This document shows positions 12,701 through 23,454 of a DNA stretch of 64,000 nucleotides, piece by piece; the stretch's first letter is position 1; every line of letters starts with the position of its first letter. This DNA is from Ciona savignyi (Eukaryota > Chordata > Ascidiacea > Phlebobranchia > Cionidae): contig CH003363.1 of assembly GCA_000149265.1 (NCBI GenBank), forward strand, positions 5,714 to 69,713. The letters are read 5' to 3'. Position numbers and translations under genes: made by a program. The notes under the pieces were generated by a model. It worked only from the letters and a program-made list of their open reading frames with translations, was not told the origin of the DNA and did not search any database.

Positions 12701-15700
12701 GTACCGAAAAGATTAATATAACTTGAACATAATGACAATAAATATGGTTGGAATTGAGCGATAAAGTTTATCTATAGTGCTACAAAGCTTGATATATATA
12801 TATATATTGATAGTGGATACTAGGATACATGTAACAATTTTAAATTCATGATTATATTGATTTGGACACGAATAAATGAAAATAAGGATTAGGATCTACA
12901 TTCGTGCTTCATTTCCGAAGTCTTAATGTTATGCATTGATATGTTAATTGCATTGATTTAAAAATCAACCCCGATCATCATGTCTCCCCAACAGGTCGAA
13001 AGTACCTGGGGCTGGAGGATTTAGGGGGCAAAGTGCTCCTCACGAGTGGTTTAGGAGGGATGAGCGGGGCACAAGCCAAAGCTGCAACGATCGCTGGTTG
13101 TGTTGGAGTTATAGCGGAGGTGTGTTCTGTGTCGGTGGTGGTGATCAGGTGTTTCTTTCTAGTTTTGATAACATTTTGTGTAATCCCTTTTTTTCTTTTT
13201 GTGACTCTTTCTTTCATTTTGTGTGACTCTTTTCTTTTTTTGTGTGTGACTCTTTTTTCATTTTGTGTGGCTTGTACAAGTCTTGGCTTGTTAAATGTAA
13301 AGCATCCTGTTTTAATTCCTATTTTGTAACGTGACCAAGTAACAATGTTGTTTTTTTTTGTTTTTTCCCACTTTTACTAAGTGCTTCTTGCATATTTAAA
13401 GTGTTTAAAGTGAAATAATGTAATTAAAAAACACCAAAAGGATATCGAAGGTCGATTAATATCGATATACCTCACTGTATTAGTTGCACAGGAGACATAA
13501 ATTATTTATTCTGCAATCCATTATTACCAATATAAATATAGTTGTTGTCATAGAGTTGTTTTATCCCCATTGTTAGATTACCTTACATCAGGCACGTGCA
13601 ACATAGACTGTATCTAACCATTCCCTATAATTAAAATATTGAATACTAGTCAAGTAATAATCCGGTTCACGAAGAACTTCATTTTCCCACATCTGGCCGC
13701 CGACTCAAAAAGTTGCACCCCTGTATAACATGTTACACCCATTGTTGATTTGCTATAGCTATTGCAGTGTAATGTATATTATTGAGGAGTTTAGTTTTTT
13801 ACTTACATTTTAGTTTATTAAATAATCAAACTGACGTGCATTGCACCTCTGGAATTTATTTGCCCCTTTTTCTTAAATACCACAGTCCACAATGACTAAA
13901 CACTTCTCCCTTCAGGTTGACGAGTCAGCGTTAAACAAGCGCTACAAGCAAGGATGGTTGATGCAGAAGACCTCGGATCTTGACGAGCTCATTGAAATGA
14001 TCCGAGAAGCGAGAAAGACGAGGAAAGCTGTCAGCATCGGTTACCACGGTAACGTGGTGGATGTCTGGTGAGTTGCGAGGAAAATATGTTGAACGTCTAG
14101 TTCAGGGGGTGGGCAACATATTCAGGCATGTAGTTCAGGCATGGGCAACAACATATTCAGGCATGTAGTTCAGGCATGGGCAACAACATATTCAGGCATG
14201 TAGTTCAGGCATGGGCAACATACGGCCCGCAGGCCGGGTCCGGCCCTTGAAAGGATTGTACCCGGCCCGCAGACTGTATCTAAACACACCCTGTAATGTG
14301 GCCTTTGCATTAGTGAATAAATATGTGGTTAAGATATTGAATATTATTTATGTAATAATTCGACCCACCAATCACTTAATTTTCCCACATCTGGCCCGCC
14401 AACTAGAGAATTGCCTACCCCTGCTCTAGTGCTTTGCTATGGTAATGTCGTGTGATGTGGTACCCTTGATAATTGAATTTTCTGGTGCCTTTGTTAGTAT
14501 GATGGTGTATTTGTGTAACAACTCATGCACAATTTCGAATCAAAAGAATACCATCGAATGTCATTCATCCATGGTTACTGCAGTTAGATTCTAATAACAT
14601 TTTACTACTTACCTTCAATTTTAGGTTGATTAATTATTCTACTAAATAGCTATCTTTGTTTAAAGATCAGCTTATTAAAATAGGATTAACAAAAAAATGG
14701 TGTTAAAACTTATTTTTGCAAAAATAATGCATAAAAGGATGCTTGCGTTTTTGGAGGATAGAAAAACGTAGAAGAGCTTAACCATGGGAAAACGTCAGAA
14801 GACCACATGTCCATAGTCAAGTTACCAGAGCCTTTACAATGCATTAAATAGGATGTAGACATTGCAACATTTTTGTTTTAACTAATAAATTTATTGGGTT
14901 TAGACAAAGTGCCTTGGACAAGGACACAACCATTTTCCAGCGGCTGGTTTTAATCCCACCATCTTTTGGTTGCAGGGAACGTTTGGTTGAGATCCACCTC
15001 AGCTCTGGGGAGTTGTTAGTTGAGCTTGGCTCCGATCAAACGTCACTTCACAACCCATACAACGGGGGCTATTATCCAGTGGGGATTTCCCTTGCCGATT
15101 CTCAGCGTTTGATGAAAGATGACCCGCCCAAATTTAAAGAAGAAGTACAAGCATCGTAAGTGGGTGGAATGAAGGTTTTTCAAACAACCAAATTTAAGAT
15201 ACTGTAATGTGTAAGCCAAAATACTTAGTTATGTGTAAGCTAAAATACTATACTTAGTTATACAGCCACATTTACGTTGATCATTATTTTTCCCATTGGT
15301 TTTTATGGCGTGTTTTAAGTACTGTTGTTTTCATTCAATTTAAAGTTTGTGACCTTTTCATTACCATATGGCAAAGAGAGGGTAGGGTTGTAAAAAATGC
15401 AAACTGCACTCTTGACTTTCTTTTATATTAAACCCCTCGCTTTACAGGAATTTTACAACGTCAATATCCTTTAACAATGTAAACTTCTGCTTAATTTGAC
15501 TTAAACATAGCGAGTTGTACAATAGTTCAAACTTATGACCATATAAGCATGTATAACCACACCAACTTGCATAGTTCAATGTTATTTGGCATTCATACTA
15601 AGTAAAAGTCCATGCATGTTTTGCACCATTTACTCATGGAAACTTAAGTTTTAATGCCTGTGTATTTATGCCTGTGCTCTCTACAGTCTTCGTCGGCAAG

Positions 15701-18700
15701 TCACTGCTATTAGCAAGCTGTCAGAGGCTGGGTTGTACTTCTGGGATTACGGGAACGCTTTCCTGCATGAGGCAAGATTGGCAGGATGTGATGTCATGTT
15801 GGGTAACAGCTCCTCGGCGACTACTCAGTTTAAGTATCCGTCGTATGTGCAGCATATTATGGGGTGAGTGGGGGCTGGTCTATTAGGGGTAATGTTCTGG
15901 ACGNNNNNNNNNNNNNNNNNNNNNNNNNNNNNNNNNNNNNNNNNNNNNNNNNNNNNNNNNNNNNNNNNNNNNNNNNNNNNNNNNNNNNNNNNNNNNNNNN
16001 NNNTAAGACTTATTAGTGCCTGCTTATTGTATTGCAATAACCATGGCATTTGTCGGGCCATTGCCTTGTGCTAAAAAGTTGGTTTGTTTTTAACACACTC
16101 TGTGTTGTTGTTGTTTTAACTGCCATGTCACAAATGAATCACTTACTTCTTGCAATAAGTTATGGTCATTTACCGAATTACCATTCAAATTAAAACACAC
16201 AAAACTAACCCACTTACGACCAACTTATCCACAGAGATATATTCTCGCTTGGATTTGGTCCATTTCGATGGGTTTGCACTTCAGGTCTGCCAGAGGATCT
16301 GAGCAAAACAGATGAAATTGCAGCTCAAGTGATTCAGGGACTCATGAAAGAGGTCAGTTTGCTGCCAATTTGTTGTGATAATTGTTGTAGCGATCACATT
16401 TCAGTAGAACACTTTTTATATATAATGCACATACTTTTTGGTGAAACACTTTTTAATGAAATAATTTTTTAATTCCTTTTTCGTTTCCACATTGAATACA
16501 CCCAAAAAAACCTTCTGTAAAAAATTGGAAATAGGAAACCTGCATCTGACACAAAATCTGAAAAGTATAAAACAAATAAACGTAAACGCATTTATTCTCC
16601 CTAATCAAGTTTGCACAGTGTCAGAGAGCTCATACTAATTATAGAGATAGTGTGATGTCACTATAGCCTCGAATGAGTTAAATCGGCTAATAACCAATAT
16701 CAGACCAAGCGAACAAATCAACAACTTTATTCCAGAACATTCCGGCCTCTGTGATGCAACAATACTCGGACAATTTAAAGTGGATCCAATCGGCTTGTGA
16801 GCACCAGCTAGTGGTCGGATCGCAGGCACGGATATTGTATTCCGACCACCAGGGCCGAGTGAAGATTGCCCAAGCGTTTAACGAGGTGAAAAAGTCATGC
16901 AATTGAAGTGTCCCATCCTGCAAGTTTGCTTAGTTTTTTTAAATTCAGAGGACATATTTATTCCCTATTAACCCCTCTTTAACCTCATAGTTAACCCAAT
17001 ATTATCCCCATTCACATTTTTAACCCTTACTGTAACAACCCAGGCAATACAGCAGGGTAAGATTACCCCTCCCCCTTTACATTGTGATAAACAGGGTCCA
17101 TACCTTAATCTTAACCCACTTTAATCCTTACTGTAACAACCCAGGCAATACAGCAGGGTAAGATTACCCCTTTCCTTCCCCATTGTGATAAACAGAGTCC
17201 ATACCTCAACTTTAACCCACTTATTTTAACCCTTACTTTAACCCAATATTATCACCATATACATTTTTAACCCTTACTGTAACAACCCAGGCGATACGAG
17301 AGGGTAAAATCACTGCCCCCATTGTGATAAGCAGGGACCATCATGATGTCAGTGGAACAGATAGCCCCTATCGTGAAACGTCAAATATTTACGATGGATC
17401 TGCATTTTGTGCTGGTGAGTTTGGGGCTGTGGTTTAGAGTGGATTGTTTCTAATCCTGGTAGGTGGGTGACTTCGTGGGAAAATCACTTAGATGGATTTT
17501 CATACTGTGATTGTCGGAAATGTGTGCCCACTCTCTAGTTGTTAGAGCTATTATGGTGTGGTAAATTTAATAAAGTTAGTGCAATGGTTTTGTACAATAC
17601 ATTCAACCAAAGAGTTCAGACAACTTCCAAGTGTCTTTCCCAGTGAACTGACTAGTCATAGTCTGGTTTTGATACCATAACCTTTCAGTTAAGTCTTCTT
17701 ACGCCTTTTTGGATAAGCTGTGTTTTTTTTTAATTCAGGAGACATATATATTCCCCATTAACCCCCTCCTTAACCACACAGTTAAACAAACCTTTTATCA
17801 CTATTAACATTCTTTAATCCTTATTGTAACAACCCAGGATACAGAAGGGTAAGATTATACCCCCGAACTTCTCGAGGCAACATTACCCATAGAAACAACA
17901 TTTTTCAGACATGGCGGTGCAGAATTGTATCGGGGATTCATTCCGAGGTGCGACGTGGGTTGCTCTGCATAACGGGGGTGGGGTTGGCTGGGGTGAGGTG
18001 GTGAATGGGGGCTTCGGTCTTGTTTTGGACGGAACCCACTCGGCGGAAGTGAAAGCAGGGTCAATGCTGGGTTGGGATGTAAATAACGGGGTAAGTGGGG
18101 GTTCGTTATGTAGTTATTCACTGTTGACACCCCAAAAGGGGTTGAATAGCTATTAGGTTATTAGCATAACATTGAACCTTGGCCAAACCTGTAGATTTGG
18201 CTTGTGGTAAATTTACGATTACCCGTGTGTTAACGCCCCTTAAGTTTTCATATTCAAGGGAAAACACATTAACTTTCTTATTCTCCCTAATTTTTTTCCT
18301 ATTCTCCTAATTTTTTTAATTGCTCAAATTTGCCATATTATTCATTCCGATGTACCAGACTACCAATTCCAAAACTAGCAATTGGCACATTTGACATTAA
18401 AAATGGTTTAGCCACTATGTTTCCTAGGATTGTTTATACCTTGTATAAGATACTTGTAGTGTCCCACGGTGGGAAAACGAGAAGGCATTATAACTCAATC
18501 GTCAGATTACGTCATACTGAGTTGGGTTAACGGAGGCTTGGTGAATGCGGTTCAGATATTAGTTTTGTTCAACCGATTAATCCACTGGGTTTAGGAAACG
18601 TCGATTAAGTGCCTTGACCAAGAACACAATTAACTTGTTTTTAGACTTGTTCTAACGACTGTCGTTTTGCCGTTTTTTTCCCGTTTTCCAATTTTTTTCA

Positions 18701-18968
18701 ATAATCCGGATTTATGTTTTCATCGTGGAAACATAAATTAACTAAACTAAAACTAACTAAGTCAGCGGCTGGTTTTGACCCCACAACCTTTCCGCTGATG
18801 CTCCAACTTTCCAGATAAAATAGTCGCTGTAATTTAAATCTCGTTTACCAGGTTACAAGACGGGCATGGGCTGGTAACGCAAATGCATTGGACGCCATTA
18901 CACTGGCAATGGCCGCCGACCCGAATTTAGAGGTGACTTTGCCTAATTACGTTCACAATGATGCGTAA
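6773..18968 (+). CDS. UROC1: urocanate hydratase (urocanase), 15 exons
   Basis: Second enzyme of histidine breakdown: it converts urocanate to imidazolone propionate in the cytosol with NAD+ as tightly bound cofactor. Exons by translation and splice sites: 6773-6898, 8239-8369, 9040-9133, 9659-9718, 11256-11379, 12129-12281, 12995-13119, 13916-14067, 14976-15155, 15687-15863, 16235-16352, 16736-16885, 17291-17414, 17909-18090, 18852-18968. The phases all join and total 2,013 bp (670 aa plus stop), close to the roughly 676 aa of human UROC1. Diagnostic segments include FSNWAQ, SGLGGMSGAQ (about residues 246-255), GYHGNVV, GSDQTS, DYGNAF, SRDHHDVSGTDSPYRETSN and HNGGGVGWGEVVNGGFGLV. The N-terminus (MLSKLKELSGG, then IPHAP) also matches vertebrate UROC1, which fixes the start. 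Intron 1 uses a GC donor (GCAAGT at 6899). Intron 10 contains the N gap, so exons are intact but that intron's length is uncertain. Confidence 0.97.
9169..9450. repeat. minisatellite in UROC1 intron 3
   Basis: About eight degenerate units of roughly 33-36 bp of the type ACACTTGTGACTGCTATGCA followed by TTATTAT, lying wholly inside the intron 9134-9658. Frames open across it are repeat artefacts. Confidence 0.85.
9878..10148 (-). repeat. tRNA-derived SINE, family 1
   Basis: Reverse-strand copy in UROC1 intron 4. On the + strand it begins with AGGATAGGATAGGATA (the tail) and contains CACCTCGCGCCCACCGTCGG and GACTAGCTAGCGACC. It ends near the tRNA-like head, where the CAACCTTTCAATT string is visible. 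Confidence 0.85.
10175..10470. repeat. two further SINE family 1 fragments
   Basis: 10175-10395 is a diverged + strand copy (CCGGCCAATTAGCT head, GAGCAAGGCAGTTACAGATATTG body). It is followed head-to-tail by a reverse-strand tail fragment, 10397-10470, with four GGATA units. Both lie in UROC1 intron 4 next to the preceding copy, so this intron has taken three insertions. Confidence 0.7.
11643..11946 (+). repeat. tRNA-derived SINE, family 1
   Basis: Near full-length copy in UROC1 intron 5. The head includes AATCGAAAGGTTGCAGGTGC, the body CACTTTACGGACATTGCCTG, and the tail TATCCTATCTTTCTATCCT. It is highly similar to the copy at 2484. Confidence 0.85.
13590..13727. repeat. truncated hAT-type MITE
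   Basis: Resembles the interior and right end of the complete MITE at 14103-14423 (CATTTTCCCACATCTGGCCG, ending GTTGCACCCCTG). The left terminal repeat is missing. It lies in UROC1 intron 7. Confidence 0.6.
14103..14423. mobile_element. hAT-type MITE in UROC1 intron 8
   Basis: The terminal inverted repeats are CAGGGGGTGGGCAAC at the left and TTGCCTACCCCTG at the right. They are flanked by an imperfect 8-bp duplication (GTCTAGTT at 14095-14102, CTCTAGTG at 14424-14431), as expected for hAT transposition. The interior has the CGGCCCGCAGGCCGGGTCCG block common to animal hAT MITEs. It has no coding capacity. The left end is amplified: a segment of roughly 47 bp containing GCATGGGCAACA occurs in tandem. 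Confidence 0.85.
15904..16003. other. assembly gap of 100 N
   Basis: Exactly 100 undetermined bases in UROC1 intron 10, between the donor at 15864 and the acceptor at 16233-16234. A round 100 usually denotes a gap of unknown size. Confidence 0.99.
16942..17290 (+). repeat. tandem decayed copies of UROC1 exon 13 start
   Basis: Before the real exon 13 (17291-17414) lie two partial copies of its first 50 or so bases with the preceding acceptor: GTAACAACCCAG then GCAATACAGCAGGGTAAGAT at 17044 and again at 17145. Each continues into a diverged version of the CCCCCATTGTGATAA(A/G)CAGGG(A/T)CCA stretch. The intronic lead-in (TTAACCCAATATTAT, CATTTTTAACCCTTACTG) is repeated too. Translation of the copies degenerates at the conserved residues that precede DHHDVSG, so only the third unit is functional. 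Confidence 0.85.
17732..17865 (+). repeat. downstream copy of the same exon 13 block
   Basis: Inside intron 13, the sequence from TAATTCAGGAGACATATATA to GGATACAGAAGGGTAAGATTA parallels 16942-17075, including the acceptor-like AACAACCCAG at 17828-17837. The same intron-plus-exon fragment therefore flanks the true exon on both sides. Confidence 0.8.
18440..18790 (-). repeat. degenerate SINE family 1 remnant
   Basis: Matches family 1 in reverse orientation in patches (ATCCACTGGGTTTAGG, AAGTGCCTTGACCAAG, GCGGCTGGTTTTGACCCCAC), interrupted near 18620-18770 by unrelated sequence. It lies in UROC1 intron 14. Confidence 0.5.
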
Positions 18969-21900
18969 GCGGCTCTCTGTGACGTGGAAAATGTTGCAGA
19001 ATTTATCATTTGTACAGTGCCTTGATAATTACGCTTTTTTTAGAACTAACCCTATTTAGCAGGTGGCTTTAAGCAACCGGGTGTAAATAACAACTTGTAT
19101 ACTGGGTGGTCCGTAACTTTTTATTGCGAGCAATTCAAGTCATTCTGACTAAAAACAGCAAATTACCTTTTGTTTACCGGTACAGTGTGCACAATCATAT
19201 TTTCGATGGCAGTATTCCGTTTTGAGATATTTATCATGCGGCAACAGTGTTCTAGCCGTTGTGCAATATGTATATCACGAACCTATGCATGTGAATACAA
19301 CTTATCAGGTGGAAAACTTGTGTTTTTTATGTCGACGTTTAAAAAGGATATAAATCCGATAGGATACACACTCTTTATCCTCGTGGGTTCGGACAATGAA
19401 TAACTGTTACAGAATTCCTAGTGTTTGGCAGAACGATGTCTTAAGGGCCTACCGTTGGACCAATTAGAAGAGCTTCCAACGTTTTCGCTTTAATAAAAAG
19501 ACTTACTATTTACAAAACACATATAAAACTAATAAGACGATTCGCTATTAGTCTGCACAGTTTTCCAGCCAAGAGAAAACTCCTAATTCGTGGACATCAC
19601 GAGCACGTAAATTAGCACAGCACCGAGCGTTAATTACCTAAATATCTCGAGAGATTAAACCGTACGTGTTAAAATAGGAAAGCAAGATAAAACGATTAAA
19701 TGATTAAAAGGGTGTAAACTAAGTGTGCAATAAAAAGGGAACAAACAAAATTCACAAAACAGTGTATTAATATTGTTTAAAATGGTGTAGCTAAAAGTGT
19801 ATAAAAGATATATTATATAAATGTGTATAAAAACACTGCAGTTAAACTAAAACAGTACAGTGAAGCATGGCTGCTTTTAACCGTACCAAGATTGCCGAAA
19901 TTCTAGTGTAACTTAGCTAAACACTCGATTTCAAAAGAGGGAAAGGATAAAATATTTATATTTATACAAGAGAATGAGAAAACGCAACACCCGGCGATGT
20001 CCGCAAAGTGTATTGCACTAAGAGACCATCGACTGGCCAATGACCAGTTTCAAATCTGCAACCCTTCGTTTAAAAGGCGTCACCCTAACTTACCAAGCCA
20101 TTTCTGGGTCTTAAACCCTGTGCTGTATAGAAATACTTAATTGGCGTAGGTTTTTTTTCTAGGCATAGAAAAGTACAATCGTCAGAATAACAACAATTGT
20201 ATAGGTAGGTGGGTGTTATTACAGGGGTAATCGTCAAGATTGCCTTTTCCCACCTTTAAGTTACCACATAGCAACTACAGCATGTTGTTGTATATACATA
20301 ACACCTATCTTTTGTTAAAGTGGATCCCAATTATCCACTGGATTCAGGCGTTGTTCGAAAAATAGTTTTCCAAGGTCATAACTGTCTAGCCAGCAGCTAG
20401 TTTCCTTGGGTACATTGCTATAGGTTTTTATTCAATCTATTATTTCATTAAGTTGTGGCAAACGTCCGTTCGTGATATTCCTAAGACGAAGCCGGCTAGC
20501 TAGCGATTGAATTCGTGCCCACGACCTTTTGGTTGACAGTTACTAAAATTAAAGTAAGAGTTATCAGTTTTGGAAATACAGTAATCGTCATGTGCTGATT
20601 TCCACTTCTTGTAATACTAATTGACGCATCATATAACATATTGTGGAACCTTTCTTGCGCAACAAACGAAGTCGTCCTCACACAAAAGTGTCGTCAGCAC
20701 AATAGAAAACATACGACCAGTTGTTCGGAATATTTTGATAGGCAGTCTACACGTGCAGAGATTCATTGTAGCAACAAAAACACCTGTGTCTCTCTTCACC
20801 TACCTTGTTGCTTTTGTCCTGGAGGGGGTTATGAACACAACATGTCACCAAATTTAAGTCGCGACAGTTGTTGATAGGGTTCTAAGTTGTAATATATATC
20901 ATGTGACAAGGCTGTCTATAACAAGTGTTGCACACCTAAGTAAGGGGTTGAACTTCCAATTTGAATCCAAGAATATCAAAAGAAACAATAATAATATTTT
21001 ATAATGTACCATAACATCAATTGCCATTAACCTGCAATATGCAGTTTTCGTTGCGTATTCCACGTGCCATTTGCCATACCAGTTCGGAGCCATCGTTTTA
21101 TATTCGGTTAACGTGTCCCTTAAAACAAACACAACTTCATTGTGCATTAAGTATATAAAGGCAGTGGCCTTGGGTTACATACGTCCTGTTGTTGTTATAT
21201 TGGGCTTTGTATTACAATATTTTGGATAGCTCGCCTAATATTAACATGTTAAGGTGGAAGCTCTAATACGGACATGTTTATTACATGTCTTGTGAAGTTC
21301 ACTGTACATTTTATTTTTCAATATAATATTGACTGTAAATACAAAATTACAAAAGAAGAAATTGTTTTTGTTAGGCCATTTTGATTGTCACCAGCAGGGG
21401 ACAATATGTTTTTATTATTAAAGAACAAATCCTTCAAAAAACATAAAGATAAAGGCAACTTTCATTCTGTACCTATCCCGAGAACGAAACCAATTAGAAA
21501 GCGGTCAGGATAAAGATAAAAAAAATCGGCTAAAATGGTTATAAAATATAACATTATTATTATTAATTAAAAACAAAAGAAAGTGGCGCTGAACTGAAAG
21601 TAGTGAAACACGTCACTATAAAATCAGTGGAGGTGTTAAGTTTAAGATTTCCTAGGCGCATATACGAAAAACCGATCATTCATAATCCGTGCTATAGAAT
21701 TACTGTTGATTTACCGCTGTAACAAAAAGGTTCCTTTGGCGTGACGGTATATTTGACACAGCCTTTTCACGTTAGACGAAAGACGGGAATATTAAAAAGT
21801 TTAGTTAACCAGCTGTACATATGCAATGTAGACTAACTTACAATGTAAAAGTTACCGCCAGAAATGAGGCGCACTCCAAATTTTTTTAGTATTAAGTAGA

Positions 21901-23454
21901 AAAAAAATACGAAGTAATATATGTCTGAAAAAATTAAAGCACGGATTTTATTTTAAATTTGACTTTCTAATTACAGTCTCAAGTGGCGTTTAAAGATTTC
22001 GATCTGATAAGTAATTAATTAAAAGTCTAATTACCAGCGGTTTAATTAAACGTTTTGTTTGGTCAGTCCGCGCTAAAGGATGTGGTGATTACACGACAGC
22101 GGGCGAAACAATGGGTAATCGGAGATAGCTTTCGCAACACGACAATGATAACGCGCGCTAGGTACAAATAAGCTGCTTCTAATAATTCAGATAGCCGACA
22201 TACGATCCATGACACAACAGGGAACCTTACAAATGTCGGTTGTCAAAGTAGAAGATGAGAAACATGAAACAATGCGAGACGAGTTTAAATGGCCAGCAAT
22301 CGGAATCTAGTTCCATTCAGTTTCGTAAGCTCGTCAGTCAGGTCAAGGTTTCATTGACCACAAGTGGATTAGCGAAATAATTTAATGAAACTGAACCGTA
22401 GGTCTATTAAAGAAATAGTTTGATACCATTGAACCATAAGTGTATTAGCGAATTAGTTGGTGACCAGGAAAACCTCCAAAATAAAAGAACAGGCACGGTC
22501 GTGAGGCCAAATAGTTAACATAACTGATACATATAAAAATTCTTTACAAACATCGTAAAAAAAATAAAATATTAGTATTTTCGTCGGCCAGGTCAGGTGC
22601 ACTTTACGGACATTGTTCTAACCCAATAGATATTGGTGGGTACAAAGAAAAAAATATTGACTACAACTCACCTTAGAGCCATCGAAAACGAATTATAGGA
22701 CAAAATAGACACGAATTAAAGGACGATAATAGTGATTATTCAAATTTCCCTCATATTTATTCGAAGATTATGACAAATCTTCTGGTGGAAATTTCCACCC
22801 GACAGGATAAAAATGCATAACGCAAATAAATCACAAATGTCGAATAAGGCAAAGTAGCAATATATCCAATTTCGCGGTTGTAACTGATTTAGTGTGGAGC
22901 CAACAGCAATTGATCTTGTATTTAATCAGCTTTCAAAATATTAGCCCACGCACTCAAGGTATTTAAGCATTGGTACAGAAATCAGAATTTTAAGAAATTA
23001 TTGACTTAAGGTGTGTGGTTACAGTTATACACTACACTACTACAGTTTCAGTTTACCTATAATGAATACTAAAAGATAGAAATAAAACAACGAAAAATTT
23101 GTTTAGTTTTATATCCGTTAATGATATGTTTTGTATTCCCTTGTCTTGTGTTTTGTTTGCTGCTTTTGCAAAAAGCAGTTTTAAATTTAGCGACCTTAGA
23201 TAGAGTTCAGATTATTCTGATCTTTCGGATGTTCGTCTTTCAGTGCTTACATTTTATTAGAAAACTCTATTTCAACCATATAGTGCCCAAACCCTTTACA
23301 CAATCATAACGATAAAAGTTTGCGTTCTGAATAAATAACTTTACCTGGGTTATACAATTGTATTGAGGTATCCTGTAGTTGTCTTTCGCCCACAGCCTAT
23401 TAACATTTTGTTTTTTTACCAGAATTTTGAAAGCTTTCAATAAATATTGTGAAA
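18969..23454. other. 4.5-kb intergenic region, no gene recognised
   Basis: Separates UROC1 from the gene at 23455. It contains UROC1 3' UTR sequence, degenerate SINE patches (about 20020-20100 and 20215-20410, reverse strand) and a fragment of a second tRNA-like repeat near 22493-22565 (GTCGTGAGGCCAAATAGTTAAC). Several 60-80 residue open frames (19170, 20621, 20899) show no domain, splice context or composition that supports them as genes. The end carries an acceptor TTTTTTTACCAG at 23410-23421, probably closing a 5' UTR intron of the next gene. Confidence 0.5.

Noticed and set aside
20621..20874. Two overlapping 77-78 residue frames
   Set aside because: No splice context, domain or biased composition; likely chance.
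23449..23454. Start of the orphan protein at GTG 23449
   Set aside because: GTG is an unlikely initiator in an animal gene when an ATG in a good context lies six bases downstream.
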